This document shows positions 36,751 through 51,590 of a stretch of DNA of 64,000 bases, one piece after another. Below the pieces are notes generated by a model. The model was not told the DNA's origin. It did not search any database and saw nothing but the letters and a program-made list of their open reading frames with translations. How positions within the stretch are numbered: the first letter of the stretch is position 1; every line of letters begins with the position of its first letter. The DNA comes from Piromyces finnis (lineage: Eukaryota; Neocallimastigomycota; Neocallimastigomycetes; Neocallimastigales; Neocallimastigaceae): the NCBI GenBank assembly GCA_002104945.1, contig MCFH01000019.1, forward strand, positions 776,501 to 840,500. Reading direction: 5' to 3'. The position numbers and the translations under genes were made by a program.

Positions 36751-38984
36751 AATATTAATTATTGTAATAAAGCATAAAGCTATATTTTATTTTTATATTT
36801 TACTATATGAAATTTGAAAAATTAAAATTTCAAAGTTTATATTATTTCAACGCTATTCATATATATTTAAAGGATTATAAAGATCGATAATAAAAAAGTA
36901 TTAAAGGTTTAAGCTTAATTATAATGATATATATTAATCATTATTTAATATTAATTAGTATAAAAACGACTTTTCTTATCTCCACAAATAATAAAAATAT
37001 AACCATTTAACAGATAAATTATAAAGTGATATCATTTACAATATTGCTTTTATAAAAATATGTAATATTAAAATTTGTATTCTTAATTATTTTCTTTAAA
37101 GATAATATTTTGAAAATATAAAAAAAATATTTATAGAAAAAAGATATCTAAAAGTATCTTGGAAATTTTGTTTATTATGTACAAATTACATAATTCTTTT
37201 AATTCCATCATATTAAACCAGACTAAAAAAAAACTTACTATAAATGAAGCATATTAAATATGTTTATCTACTGTAAAGTTTTTCTTTAATAAAGTTTTTA
37301 ATTAAATAGTAGATCTAGCTTTTTATTTCTTCTTTTCTATAAAAAAAAAAAAAGAGAGAGAAATAATAATAATAAAGATGATGGTAATGATGATGATAAA
37401 AATGATAGTAATGACAAGGTTTTATATAAATGTTAATATAAATAAAATAAATATTTATTTAGTATCCTTTTAAAAAATTTTTTAACATTCCAATGTAAAA
37501 TTAAACTTTTAATATAATAATTATTTAATGATAATTTCACCTACAATTATTTAATAATTGAAATTGAATAATACTATGACCTATAAAAAGGTAAACTTCA
37601 CTTAAAATTTATAATTATTTAATAAAAAAAAATTATAATGATTATATTAAAATGGAAAGTTTGGCATTTTTTTTTTTTTTAAATGAATATTAAAAAGCAT
37701 TTTATAAACATACATTGTTAAATCTAACAATTAATAATTAATTAATTCAATACTTAATTATTACTATTACAGAATTATCAATAATCCAAAATTATACTTT
37801 GCTATATGTTTTGTTAGTAAAAATTTATAAAAACAGAATTTCAATATAATTTATAATCAAACAAATTGTATTAATATAAATATTATTTAAAATGCTGAAG
37901 GAGGCAATAAATGAATTCTTATAAATAGCAAATATTCTACTATAGAATATATTCATTTAAATGTTATTAAATAGACTCAATTTATAATTTATAACATTTA
38001 AAATGAGATTATTTAAATATAAAGATTTAAATACAAAGTATAATAATAAATTATTATTACCAATAATTTTAATTATTACAATATAAAATTAAATAAATAA
38101 TAGTAGCAATAAAAAAGTACAAATAATAATCATCTTTTTACTTCTTTGAATTAAATAATATTTTAAATAAATTCTTTATCATCTTTAATATGAAATATAA
38201 TGTGTATACTGCACATTCCCATTAGTATTCAATGAATTGAAAATAGTTTACATAACTATTCATAACTATTACATTAAAAAAAAAAACTACTTTATATTAT
38301 TGTTTTTTTTAAAAAAAAAAATAATAATTATAATATTTTAAAATACTAAAATAAACTATATAATATACATATGTGAATTTTAATAAGGAACATCTATTCT
38401 AGTAATAATAATAAATATTTTACACTAAAAAGAATATAATTTATACAAATATTAATAAAAACACATATAAAACAATAACAATCTATATATTCTATTATAT
38501 TTTATATTTATTACTATTTTATATTTATAATCTACATTATTTTTGAAAAAAAGATAGAATTCCAAAGTGTAATGAAGTTTCCCTTCTTCACTCAAATAAA
38601 TTTATTGGATAATTATAAGTTTTTTTTTTTGTATTCTTGATTGGTTGAAATACTTCATCAATCTATATTTGGAATTGTCCTCCATTTCAGGTAGATTAAA
38701 ATTTTAGAAATACTACATTTAATAATTTATTCAATTAAACCAAAGTTAACTTTTTAAGCTAAATAGTTATAATGATATTGTCTCTTAATTATTATTGTTT
38801 TTCAATATTTTTAATAATATTTTAATATATTTTTAATGATATGTATATATATACTACATAAACTTAAAAATGAATATTTTATTTCTATCCCTTTTAATTA
38901 TTTATTTACTTTTATAATTATTTATGAAATTGTAATTTTAAAAAATATTTAAAATATATAAATTGTAAATCTATAAATTACTTA

Positions 38985-39017
<33 letters not shown>

Positions 39018-39595
39018 CCATAAATCCATTATTATAATAATATTTTTTTTTTTAGTCTATTTATTTATTTTATTATACTTTATTATTGTTTCCTTTTTAA
39101 TAAATAATTAATACATAGTTTGGTAAAATAACAGAGTTTTTTAATTACTAAATATTCATCATTTTTATATAAATTTACTTTTGATATAGGCATGATATAT
39201 GTTATGATAATTATGGGGAAAATATATAATAATAATAAAAATAAAAATAAAAAAAAAAAAAAAAAAAAATTAATAATTGAATTTGTGTAATTATATAGAA
39301 ATAACTTGATATTCCCCTTTAAATCTCTTTTTCTATTTTTTAAGTTTTTTTTTTTTTTTTTTTTTTTTTTTTCATTTAGTAAACGATAAATTAATTAATA
39401 AATATATATATAATATAGATAATTGAAAAAGAATATGAGAGGTTTTTGTTTCATATTTCTCTGGTTTTAATTTTGGTTTTTGGCTTTAGATAAATAAAAT
39501 GATATAAAGATTTCATTGTCAACATAAATCCATTAAAAGATTAATTTTATCACCGACAAATATATTACTTGAAAAGAATGTTTTTTTTTTTGTTA

Positions 39596-42385
<2,790 letters not shown>

Positions 42386-42611
42386 TTTTCTTCACCTACT
42401 TCTTCTCTCTTTTTTTTTTTTTTTTTTTTTATTTTATTTTATTTTTATTTTAAAAAATGGTTCATTAAATAATGTTTTGCATTATATTTATGTATAATTG
42501 TTGAATCTTTTTTTCTCTACAACATTTATATTAAATTCACTTTTATTTTTTCTCTTTTTAATAAAAAAAAAATAAAAAGAAAAAAAGAAAAAATATATTT
42601 CTCCACTAAAC

Positions 42612-42642
<31 letters not shown>

Positions 42643-45213
42643 GAAAGAAATAAAAAAAATACTAAAATTACCAATACTTTAAAGAAGAAGAAAAAAAAAA
42701 AGATTAGTGTCTATATAATATTAATAATAATAATATAAATAAATATATAAATATATTTAATTTTTTTTTTAATATAGATAAAAGATATAATTAATAAGCG
42801 AATAAATATATTGAAAATAAATAAATTAATTAATAATTAATAAATAAATAGTTAGATAAATTAATATATTACAAAATTAAAATTCAAAATCAAGAGAAAA
42901 AAAAAAGCAAACAGTAACATATTTTAAATATATAATAATAAGAATTATTTATGAAAAATGGGTTAATGGTTTAACAAAATAATGCTTATTGAAAACCTAT
43001 GATATAGTAAAAAAAATAATACAATTATATTTCAATTAATTAATTAATGCAATAAGGTTGTTTTTTTTTTCTTAATACTATATATATATCTGTACAAATA
43101 TCAAAATAAAAAAAAAAAAAAAAACTATTTTATGTGTAAATATGTATAAAGAAAAGTAAAATAATACACCACCAAAAGAAAATTCTATTTTAGAATTGAC
43201 AGTATTTAAATTAAAATTATCCTCTCGACCTAAAAATATTGAATTTTTGTAGGTGAAATAATAAATTGAATAAATATTAATGGAAGTCTAATAATTTAGT
43301 TTTTCTTTATATATAATATTAAATATAATAATGTTGGAAGTTCAATTTTTAAAATTTAGTTTAAAAAAAGTTTTACATATAATCTAGTATGAATACTTTT
43401 TTTAAAATTTGTACTATTTGAAATAAGAATACTTTGAAATAAAAAAGTAAAAATTAATAATATATAAAAGTTAATTCAAATTAAATGGTATTACATTATC
43501 TCAAGTTGTAAATAAAATATATATTTATATATTTTAGATAATAATGAATGATATACTTTTTAGTATGAATAAAATAATACTTTAATAAACCACTTGGTTT
43601 TTATTAAAGAAAAAAAAATTCGAATATTTTAACAATATATGATTTATAAAGTATATATTAATGTTAAGTATATGTTATAGACTTGATCCTACCCTAGATT
43701 ATAGTAATTTTATATCAATGTCATATGCAATATACAAATTATACACATTATAAATAGTAATATCATTATTTGTATAATTAACATATTTATTATATTCAAA
43801 AATATATTTTTAACGCACAATATTAATTCTAACTTTTTGATAATCTAAATATGCACGATAGAATTGTTATATAAACACAAAATATAATAAATTATAATTA
43901 TTCTTAATTATTATATAGTTATAAATATGTAAAATATATAAAATATATAACGTATTCATATTAAATATACTCTTTTTTTTTTTAGTTAATAGGTTAAAAA
44001 GATTTATATTTAAATTAGCAAGTAACATTAAATAATTAATTAGTATATAGATAATAATAATAATAATAATAGTGTATTATTAATTCCCCATCCACATTAA
44101 ATTCACATTAATATTGTTTTAATTATTTTCATTGCCTTAAATACACTTTTCCCATATTTTTAATGTTTTTATGAGCGTTTAGATGAATTTATGCGCATAT
44201 AATTAATTTTAAAAAATAAAAAAAAAAAATTTAATATTTATAATAATTGTTAAAATATATTAATTAATTGAAACATATTAATTTATTAATTTTCGTTGTT
44301 AAAGATATATTTTATTTATTTTGAAATACATTAATTTCTCGTTGTATAAATTTATTCTTTATTTTAATATCAAGCCACAACTAGTATAAATATAAGTTTA
44401 TTTTTCCAAATCTTTATTTCGATGTAATTACCATAATAAAATATTTTTTAAATAAAGTTTATATTAAAACAAATACTTTAACAATTTATTAATAATATTA
44501 AATTTATATTAAATTTTCTTTTTTTTTTTACCTTTAATAAAACCGTAAAATTTTAAATATAAAATATTAAAAATAAAAGAAAAATTCCATCCACTAAAAA
44601 TGATTTTAACCTAAAAATAATAATAATTATTTATAAGTAATAATAAATATTAATAATAAAAGAAAGATTAAAAACTTTACTGTTTAATAAAATAAAAATT
44701 AAAAAATAAAAAGAACCAAAAAAAAAAAAAATTAAAAAAAAAAAAACTAAAAGAATTCATTAAGTGATTTTTACGATTGGTTTATAAAACATTAAATTTA
44801 TTTGATATTATTTTATTTTTAATAAAAAGAAAGTAATCAATGCACAACAATAATAAGCCTCAACTGCGGAAAAAATTAAAGTTTATTGAATTATTAAATT
44901 ATTATATAACTAGCGGCAAAAAAAAATAATAAAAATATAAATATGAAAATATTTTTCTTTTTTAAAAATAATAATATTCAATATTCAATTATTTAATCTT
45001 TAATATATATTTTTTTGATAAAAAATATACTTTTTAAAATACTTGTAAAATAAAAGATTTTATTAAAAAAAATAACTACTACTGGTTAATAATTATTTTT
45101 ATTAAATTTTCTATAAAAAAAAAAAGATTTATTATTAATAATTCACTTTGTATATAAAAATAAAAAATATTTTATTTAAAATTGAATAATATTATACTAT
45201 CATTCATTCTATC
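42386..45213. other. Gene-free block upstream of the endoglucanase
   Basis: About 2.8 kb of AT-rich sequence between two genes whose 5' ends face each other (divergent). No coding exon or RNA gene could be supported. The promoters of the SET gene and the endoglucanase must lie at its two ends. A small tract at 44860-44880 (CCTCAACTGCGG) is less AT-rich, meaning unknown. Confidence 0.5.
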
Positions 45214-46749
45214 ATGAGATTTTTAAATACTTTAGCTTTCATTAGTTTAGCCATTGTTGGTTCAAAGGCTATGAGAGATATTTCTTCCAAGGAATTAGTA
45301 AAGGACATTAAAATTGGTTGGAATTTAGGTAATACTTTAGATGCCCATTGTCTCGAATTCTTAGATTATTCTGAAGATCAAACTGCTTCTGAAACATGTT
45401 GGTTAAATCCAAGAGCTACTCAAGAACTTTTTGATAAATTAAGTGAAGTTGGTTTTAATACCTTCCGTATTCCAACAACTTGGACTGGTCATTTTGGCGA
45501 AGGACCAGAATACAAAATTGACGAAGCCTGGATGAAAAGAGTTCATGAAGTTGTTCAATATGCAATCAATACCGGTGGTTATGCCATTTTAAATGTTCAT
45601 CATGAAGATTGGAATTATGCCTTTTCCGATAATTTAGCATCTGCTGAAGTTATCCTGGAAGCAATCTGGAAACAAATTGCAGCAGAATTTGAAGAATTTG
45701 ATGAACATTTAATTTTCGAAGGAATGAACGAACCAAGAAAAGTAAATACTGATGTTGAATGGAATGGAGGAGATGAAGAAGGATGGGAATTTGTTAATGA
45801 AATGAATGATCTTTTCATGAAAACAGTACGTGTTTCAGGAGGAAATAATAAACTTCGTCATCTTATGATTCCAACTTATGCGGCAGCACTTAATGAACAT
45901 ACTCTTGAAGCCTATCACTACCCAAATAATGATGATAAGGTGATTGTTTCTGTTCATTCCTACACTCCATATAACTTTGCATTAGCTACCGATGACACCG
46001 CTGTTTCAGTATTTAATAATACACAACCAATTGAATGGGCAATGAATAACATTAATACGTACTTTAGAAGCAAAGATATTCCGGTTATTATTGGAGAATT
46101 TGGAGCAATGAGTCGTAATAATGATGAGGATCGTATGAGATGGGCAGAATTATTTGTTAGTAGTGCTAAATCAATGGGAGTTCCATGTATTTTATGGGAT
46201 AATGGAGTATTTGAAGGTGAAGGAGAACGTTTTGGTATTATTGATCGTTCACAACTTACTATTACTTATCCATTATATCTTAAAGGATTAATGGCAGGTA
46301 TTGGTAAAAATATTAATATTTCCGATTTAGAAGTAACACCAATTACTCCAACTACCACAATTCCAAGTATAATTGAAACACCAACTATTGATACACCACC
46401 AGTTATTGACACTCCAGTTGTTCCACCAGTTAATCCACCAACTATTGAAACTCCACCAGTTATTGACACTCCAGTTGTTCCACCAGTTAATCCACCAACT
46501 ATTGAAACCCCACCAGTTATTGACACTCCAGTTGTTCCACCAGTTAATCCACCAACTATTGAAACCCCACCAGTTATTGATAATGCTACTAACAGCGAAG
46601 ATTATCTTTCATGTGCCAAAGATGATTATTCATGTAAATCCCAAAAATCCGAAGAATGTTATAAAAAGGTTTCAGAATGTTGGAATTCTCAACAAGATCA
46701 AAATGCATGTATCAGTTTAGGCAATACATGTGGTAAAATATGGAATTAA
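45214..46749 (+). CDS. Secreted GH5 endoglucanase with PT-rich linker and Cys-rich C-terminal module
   Basis: Hydrolyses beta-1,4-glucan (cellulose-type) chains outside the cell. Intronless, 511 residues. Signal peptide at 1-19 (hydrophobic LNTLAFISLAIVG then SKA). The GH5 catalytic domain runs from about 25 to 365: IGWNLGNTLD, FNTFRIPTTW, ILNVHHEDW, acid/base Glu173 in EGMNEP, VSVHSYTPY, nucleophile Glu295 in IIGEFGAM, and CILWDNG. The pattern fits subfamily 4-like bacterial cellulases. Residues 378-456 form a Pro/Thr/Val/Ile linker with three exact 19-residue repeats (394-450). Residues 461-511 hold six cysteines (467, 474, 482, 489, 499, 506) in a module that does not look like the classical fungal dockerin. 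Lack of introns and bacterial-type domain suggest horizontal origin, which is common for CAZymes of gut fungi. Codon use is less extreme than flanking DNA. Confidence 0.93.
   Translation: MRFLNTLAFISLAIVGSKAMRDISSKELVKDIKIGWNLGNTLDAHCLEFLDYSEDQTASETCWLNPRATQELFDKLSEVGFNTFRIPTTWTGHFGEGPEYKIDEAWMKRVHEVVQYAINTGGYAILNVHHEDWNYAFSDNLASAEVILEAIWKQIAAEFEEFDEHLIFEGMNEPRKVNTDVEWNGGDEEGWEFVNEMNDLFMKTVRVSGGNNKLRHLMIPTYAAALNEHTLEAYHYPNNDDKVIVSVHSYTPYNFALATDDTAVSVFNNTQPIEWAMNNINTYFRSKDIPVIIGEFGAMSRNNDEDRMRWAELFVSSAKSMGVPCILWDNGVFEGEGERFGIIDRSQLTITYPLYLKGLMAGIGKNINISDLEVTPITPTTTIPSIIETPTIDTPPVIDTPVVPPVNPPTIETPPVIDTPVVPPVNPPTIETPPVIDTPVVPPVNPPTIETPPVIDNATNSEDYLSCAKDDYSCKSQKSEECYKKVSECWNSQQDQNACISLGNTCGKIWN
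46393..46563 (+). repeat. Three 57-bp tandem repeats in the endoglucanase linker
   Basis: Each unit encodes TPPVIDTPVVPPVNPPTIE. Three units follow each other with only silent differences, and a partial fourth follows. The near identity suggests recent duplication. Confidence 0.95.
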
Positions 46750-47568
46750 GAAAAAAAAAATTAAAAAAACGAATCAGTTAAATTTGAAATAATTTATACT
46801 AATTATATAATTTTTTTTTCATTAGTTATAGTCAATTATTAATACATTTTATATATAAGATCATAATAGTATTACTTCAAAAATTATTGTTTTTTTTTTT
46901 TTTTTTTTTTAATTTATTTAAAAATATAAATATAATAGATTTAAAATTTTGTAAAAATATATATATATATGTATAATAAATGTTAAATATTAGACACTTG
47001 TAAAAAAAAATAAATGATATTATAAAAAAAGAAATAAAAAAAAAAAAAGCTAAATATTTATGCAAATATTTATATAAATAATAGGAATGCACATTCTTAT
47101 TTAAATATATTAATATAATAATCTGCTAATAAATTATAGAATATTATAAGATATTTAAAATATTAATTTAATTATTATTTTATATATTTATTATTTATTT
47201 ATATTATCTAAAGTATTTTTTTTTTATTTTATATTTTATATAATGTAAAAAAAAAAAAAAAAAAAAAAAAAGAGATAGTTTTTCTATTATTTAATATATA
47301 TTATAGTATCTATATATTAAATAATAATAAATGAAATTAATCTTTTTTATTAAATATAATTATGTGGCAATTTTTTTATTTTTTTTATGATATTCCTTTT
47401 CTCCAAATAGGTATAGCTCTTAATAATAGCAATAGCAATAATAATAATAATAATAATAATAATAGTAATAATTAATACTAATATATTATTATAATTTTTA
47501 TAAAAAAAAAAAAGTATACACATAATAAAATAAATTAATTATATATAAATTTTGTATATATATTTTAT
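46750..47568. other. Convergent intergenic region, endoglucanase / CCDC112-like gene
   Basis: AT-rich 3' flanks with poly-T and poly-A runs and a short AAT repeat at about 47439-47470. No gene seen. Confidence 0.5.
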
Positions 47569-49132
47569 TTACCGATGTGGAAGTTCGTTAGAATGAAAGA
47601 ATTCATTTACATGTTCTATATTGGTAAAGAGACCTCTTGATTTATTCGTATTATTATTATTATTATTAATAGAATTAACATAATTTTGGAAAGTTTTTGT
47701 TGGTTGAAAGATACGATTAGGATCTTTTTCAACTGTAATAATATTGACAGATTTTATTTTCTTCAAACGTAATTCCTTATCACTTTTTTCTTTTTGATTT
47801 TTCATTTGACGTTGTAAAATTTTATTTAAATATTTTTTGTCCTAATAGTTTAATTAGTATAATTTTTTTTTTTTTTTTGATTAGAAAATTAAATATATAT
47901 ATATATATATATTATTTTTTTTTAAAAAAAAGTAACAAATAAAAAAAAATTATTTACCTTTTCTTGGAAATATTTTAAATCCATTTTTTTCTTTTCTTTT
48001 ACAGTATTCATTACATTATTAATTTTTGAAGATATTGATGATCCATTTTTCTTTTTTGCTTCATATAATTTTAGTTTTTCTTTATTCAATTTCTTTTTCG
48101 TTTTTTTTTTATTGATATTATATATAAATATACCAAATGATGTATCAAAATCAAATATATATATAATATTTTAATAATAAGCAAAAGACTAAAGTACAAA
48201 CTCTATATGTATAATTACTTGTTTTATTTGTAATTTTTTAGCTTCTAATTCTTTTTCCTTTTGTTTTTCTTTATTAGCCATTAAAATTTCTTTTTCTTCT
48301 TCTAATTTCTTCTTTTCCTAAAAAAAAAAAGTTATAATATTATAATAATTATAAAAAAAATAAAGGTAAATCCTAGAGTATATATTTTTATGATCTAAAT
48401 TTTAAGAAATAATTCAAAATTTCTTTTTCTTTTTACTTATAAAAAAAAAAAAAGAAATATTGAAAAAATCCTTATATATATATATATATAGATTAGATAG
48501 ATAAATTACCTTCCATAATTTTAATTTTTGTTTAATTTTTTGTCGTTGTTCTTCTTCCTTTTTCTTTTTTTCATTATTCATTTTATTTTTTAGTTCTAAT
48601 TCGATATGACTAGGATTAATATTTAATGCTTGTTGATTTTCAATTCTTTTTTTCTATTTACATGAAAATACATAAAAAAAATTATATATAAAATTATATT
48701 TATAAAAATTTTATGTAAAATAAATAAAATAAAATTGGTAAAACATCATCATCATCATTTTGGTATTTAAAAATAATAATATAAATATATAAAATGAAGA
48801 AAAATAGATTAATAATGAATAATATTTTTATTTTATTTTATGCTAAAATAAAAAATAATATATATTATTAATAATTCAAGATATATATATATATATAATT
48901 CTCTTGATCTATCAATAATTTTTAATTTCAATATTTTTTTTTTTTACCTTATTTTCTAATCTCCAATTTTCTAAAGCTTCCTTTTTCTTTTGTTCCAATT
49001 CATGATAAGTTTTATACCATTGAATATGTTTTTCAAGACGATTTTTATCTAAACCTGGAATAGAATCTAAACACATTTGCTCAAACCTTGAATTTGACGG
49101 CTAAATAATAATATATTAAATAAATAATTTTA

Positions 49133-49167
<35 letters not shown>

Positions 49168-49496
49168 ATTTCAAATATTAAATTATTATTTATATATTCA
49201 TGATTACAATAAAAATTTTTTATACAAAAATACAGTTTTTTTTTTTAATAAATAGATAAATTGTGTAAATAATACATATAAATTCATTGATATATAAAAA
49301 AAAATTATAATATTTACACCAATTTTTTTCCAAATTTTTTCAAACATTGAATGAGAAAGTTCATCCCATCCTCCATTACGACCATGATTTCTAACATAAA
49401 AACTTCTAAAACGTTCTACATCATATAAATAAGTAGATTTTAAAGATGAATTTTTTTGATGATTTTCTGAATCCTCTGGATTTTTCATAGTATGAC

Positions 49497-49529
<33 letters not shown>

Positions 49530-51590
49530 TAAATAAGAATTACAAATTAAGAAAAGTTGAGAAAAAAAATAATATATAATTATAAAGATAAAAATAGTTA
49601 TAACAATTATATATAAAGAAAAGGGATGAAAAAAAAAGGATGTTTTTTTTTTTCTTTTTCCTATTCCATTGTTACTATTCAAACTATTAAGAGGGAGGAA
49701 AAGACAATAATAATAATACTTATAAAATAAAAGAGAGATAATTTCAAATAGATTTACTTTTGTTGATCATCCATTTCCAAGGATAATTGTTCTGATTTTA
49801 AATATTTTTTAGCTTCATTTTCCTGATCTACTCCCCCTTCCTCATCCTCTTCCTTATCCAAATCAGGATGGAAAGAAGTAGAAGAAGTGGAAGAAATAAA
49901 TTTCTTTTTCCCTTCTTTATAACCATATTGAATAATTAATTTAGCTTCCATGGTAACCTCGGAGGGAACCAAGGTTAAATTTGTATTTGGTAAAGGTGTA
50001 GAAGAGAATGTGAAAGTAGAAGAATTTTGATGATTTTTTTGTTTGAATAAATTTTTTCTAGTGAATCCTTCCTTGGTCAAAGCTTTTTTTTCATTCCAAT
50101 CATTTAAATGTTCCTGAAATATAGATAATTCTTGATGAAGTCGCTTTTCTGTAATCAATAATTCTTCATAACTTTTTTTTTTTTAAAAATTTTTATTGAT
50201 AAAATAATTTATATTTATTTTTATGACATGATTTTAAAATATAAAAAAAAATAGTTAGTAATTAATAATATTTTCTTTTCCTTTTTTTCTTTATATATAT
50301 ATATATATATATTTCTTTTTACATATTTTTTTGATTCTCTTTAAATAGTACAATATTACTTTCAATTTCTTCCATTAATGATTTCAAATTATCCAAATCT
50401 ATAGAGAGGTCATTTCCAATGATATGTCAATGTCAATGACAAAAATAATATGAATTATATACATAGATACATAGATAAATACAGATATAGGAATTAAGAA
50501 TAAATAAAAAAAAAAAAAAAGATAAAAGATTTTTTAATTATTAGTTTTTTCAAAGATATATTTATATAATATATTAGTGTCCTTATTATTATTATTCTAT
50601 ATATATGTATATATTACATTTAATACTATTTTCTTTTTTATTCACTTGGTCTTTAAATGTATTAACATTTTGTTTAATTTTAGATAATTTCATAGATAAA
50701 TTTTTTTCTAAAATTATAGTAAAAAAAAAAATAAAAATAAAAATAAAAATAAAAATAAAAATGTTATTTTATAATTAGGTATTAAAAAGCAAAATTAAAT
50801 ATAATAAATATATAAATATCATAGTAGAATATAAAATATATATACAAAATAAAATAAAAGGGATAAAATTTATATAATAGATAATATTATATAGATATAT
50901 CGAAAATTGTTTTCTTACTTTCATGGTCTAACTTTTTATTACACTCTACTCTATCAAATAATTCAAAATTATCCCTTCATTAATCCAAAATAATAATAAT
51001 AATAATATCCATTTATTTGATACAATATATATTTAAAAATGTTAAAAGAGAAATTTTAAAATAAAAAAAAAACTAAGTTATTATTGGATATAAAAATAAG
51101 TTTTTTATATATATGTATATAGGTGTATATATATATTTTTATTTACTCTGTTTCAATAGGAAGGTTAAATAAAAATTCTATACTTTGATTTTTATTTAGC
51201 TTTTGTTTTTGATATTGGTGTATTAGACTAGCAATAGTATTGGAAGGTTGTTTTGATGACGATAGATGCTGATGCGGATGATTTAATCCAATAGTATTTA
51301 TGATATCCTTTTCTAAAAATTCAATTCTGCGCATTATTTTAAAGGATAACAATAAAAAAAAAAAATTGAAAAAAATTGATTTATAATAATATTATAAAAT
51401 ATATATATATTAATATAGTTTTATTTTTTATAATATATTATTTTAAATAATACTATGAATAATGAAAATGTATAAAAAAATGGAAATATGATGAAAAAAA
51501 AAAAAAAAAGGAATACTTTTTATCCAAGGAATGAATAGCACCAACAATTCTAATTTTTTCTCTTATGGTATTACTTTTATTATCATACAT
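47569..51590 (-). CDS. CCDC112: CCDC112-like coiled-coil protein, multi-exon
   Basis: About 620 residues, estimated. First exons on the minus strand: 51590-51517, 51326-51147, 50974-50919, 50707-50627, 50398-50323, 50171-49758, 49495-49318, 49100-48948; four or so more follow to a stop at 47571-47569. All the listed joins are in phase. The recognisable core is FRSFYVRNHGRNGGWDELSH and FEKIWKKIG, followed by IQWYKTYHELEQKKKEALENW, which resembles the CCDC112 signature (GGWDDYDHQ, HEKWYQKF, ERKKESIQIWK). After it comes a long Lys/Glu coiled coil. In animals CCDC112 is a centriolar-satellite/ciliary protein, so a basal-body role in zoospores is plausible. CCDC148, a related family, is an alternative. 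Confidence 0.75.

Larger units (their letters stand above)
34984..39595. other. Gene-free block of 4.6 kb
   Basis: No coding exon, tRNA or rRNA could be supported on either strand. Most is AT-rich simple sequence. It includes a short GC-richer patch at about 35543-35595, a terminator-like hairpin at 36318-36357 and a long hairpin at 36671-36750. Homopolymer runs occur at 38991-39017 and 39347-39372. The promoter of the Smr gene must lie at its left edge. Confidence 0.55.

Noticed and set aside
46266-46526. Gly/Val-rich minus-strand frame opposite the endoglucanase linker
   Set aside because: It is the complement of the 57-bp tandem repeats, not a gene.
46594-46749. Calling the endoglucanase C-terminus a standard fungal dockerin
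   Set aside because: The cysteine spacing and absence of the D-G-x-W-G core do not fit, so it is listed as an unassigned cysteine-rich module.
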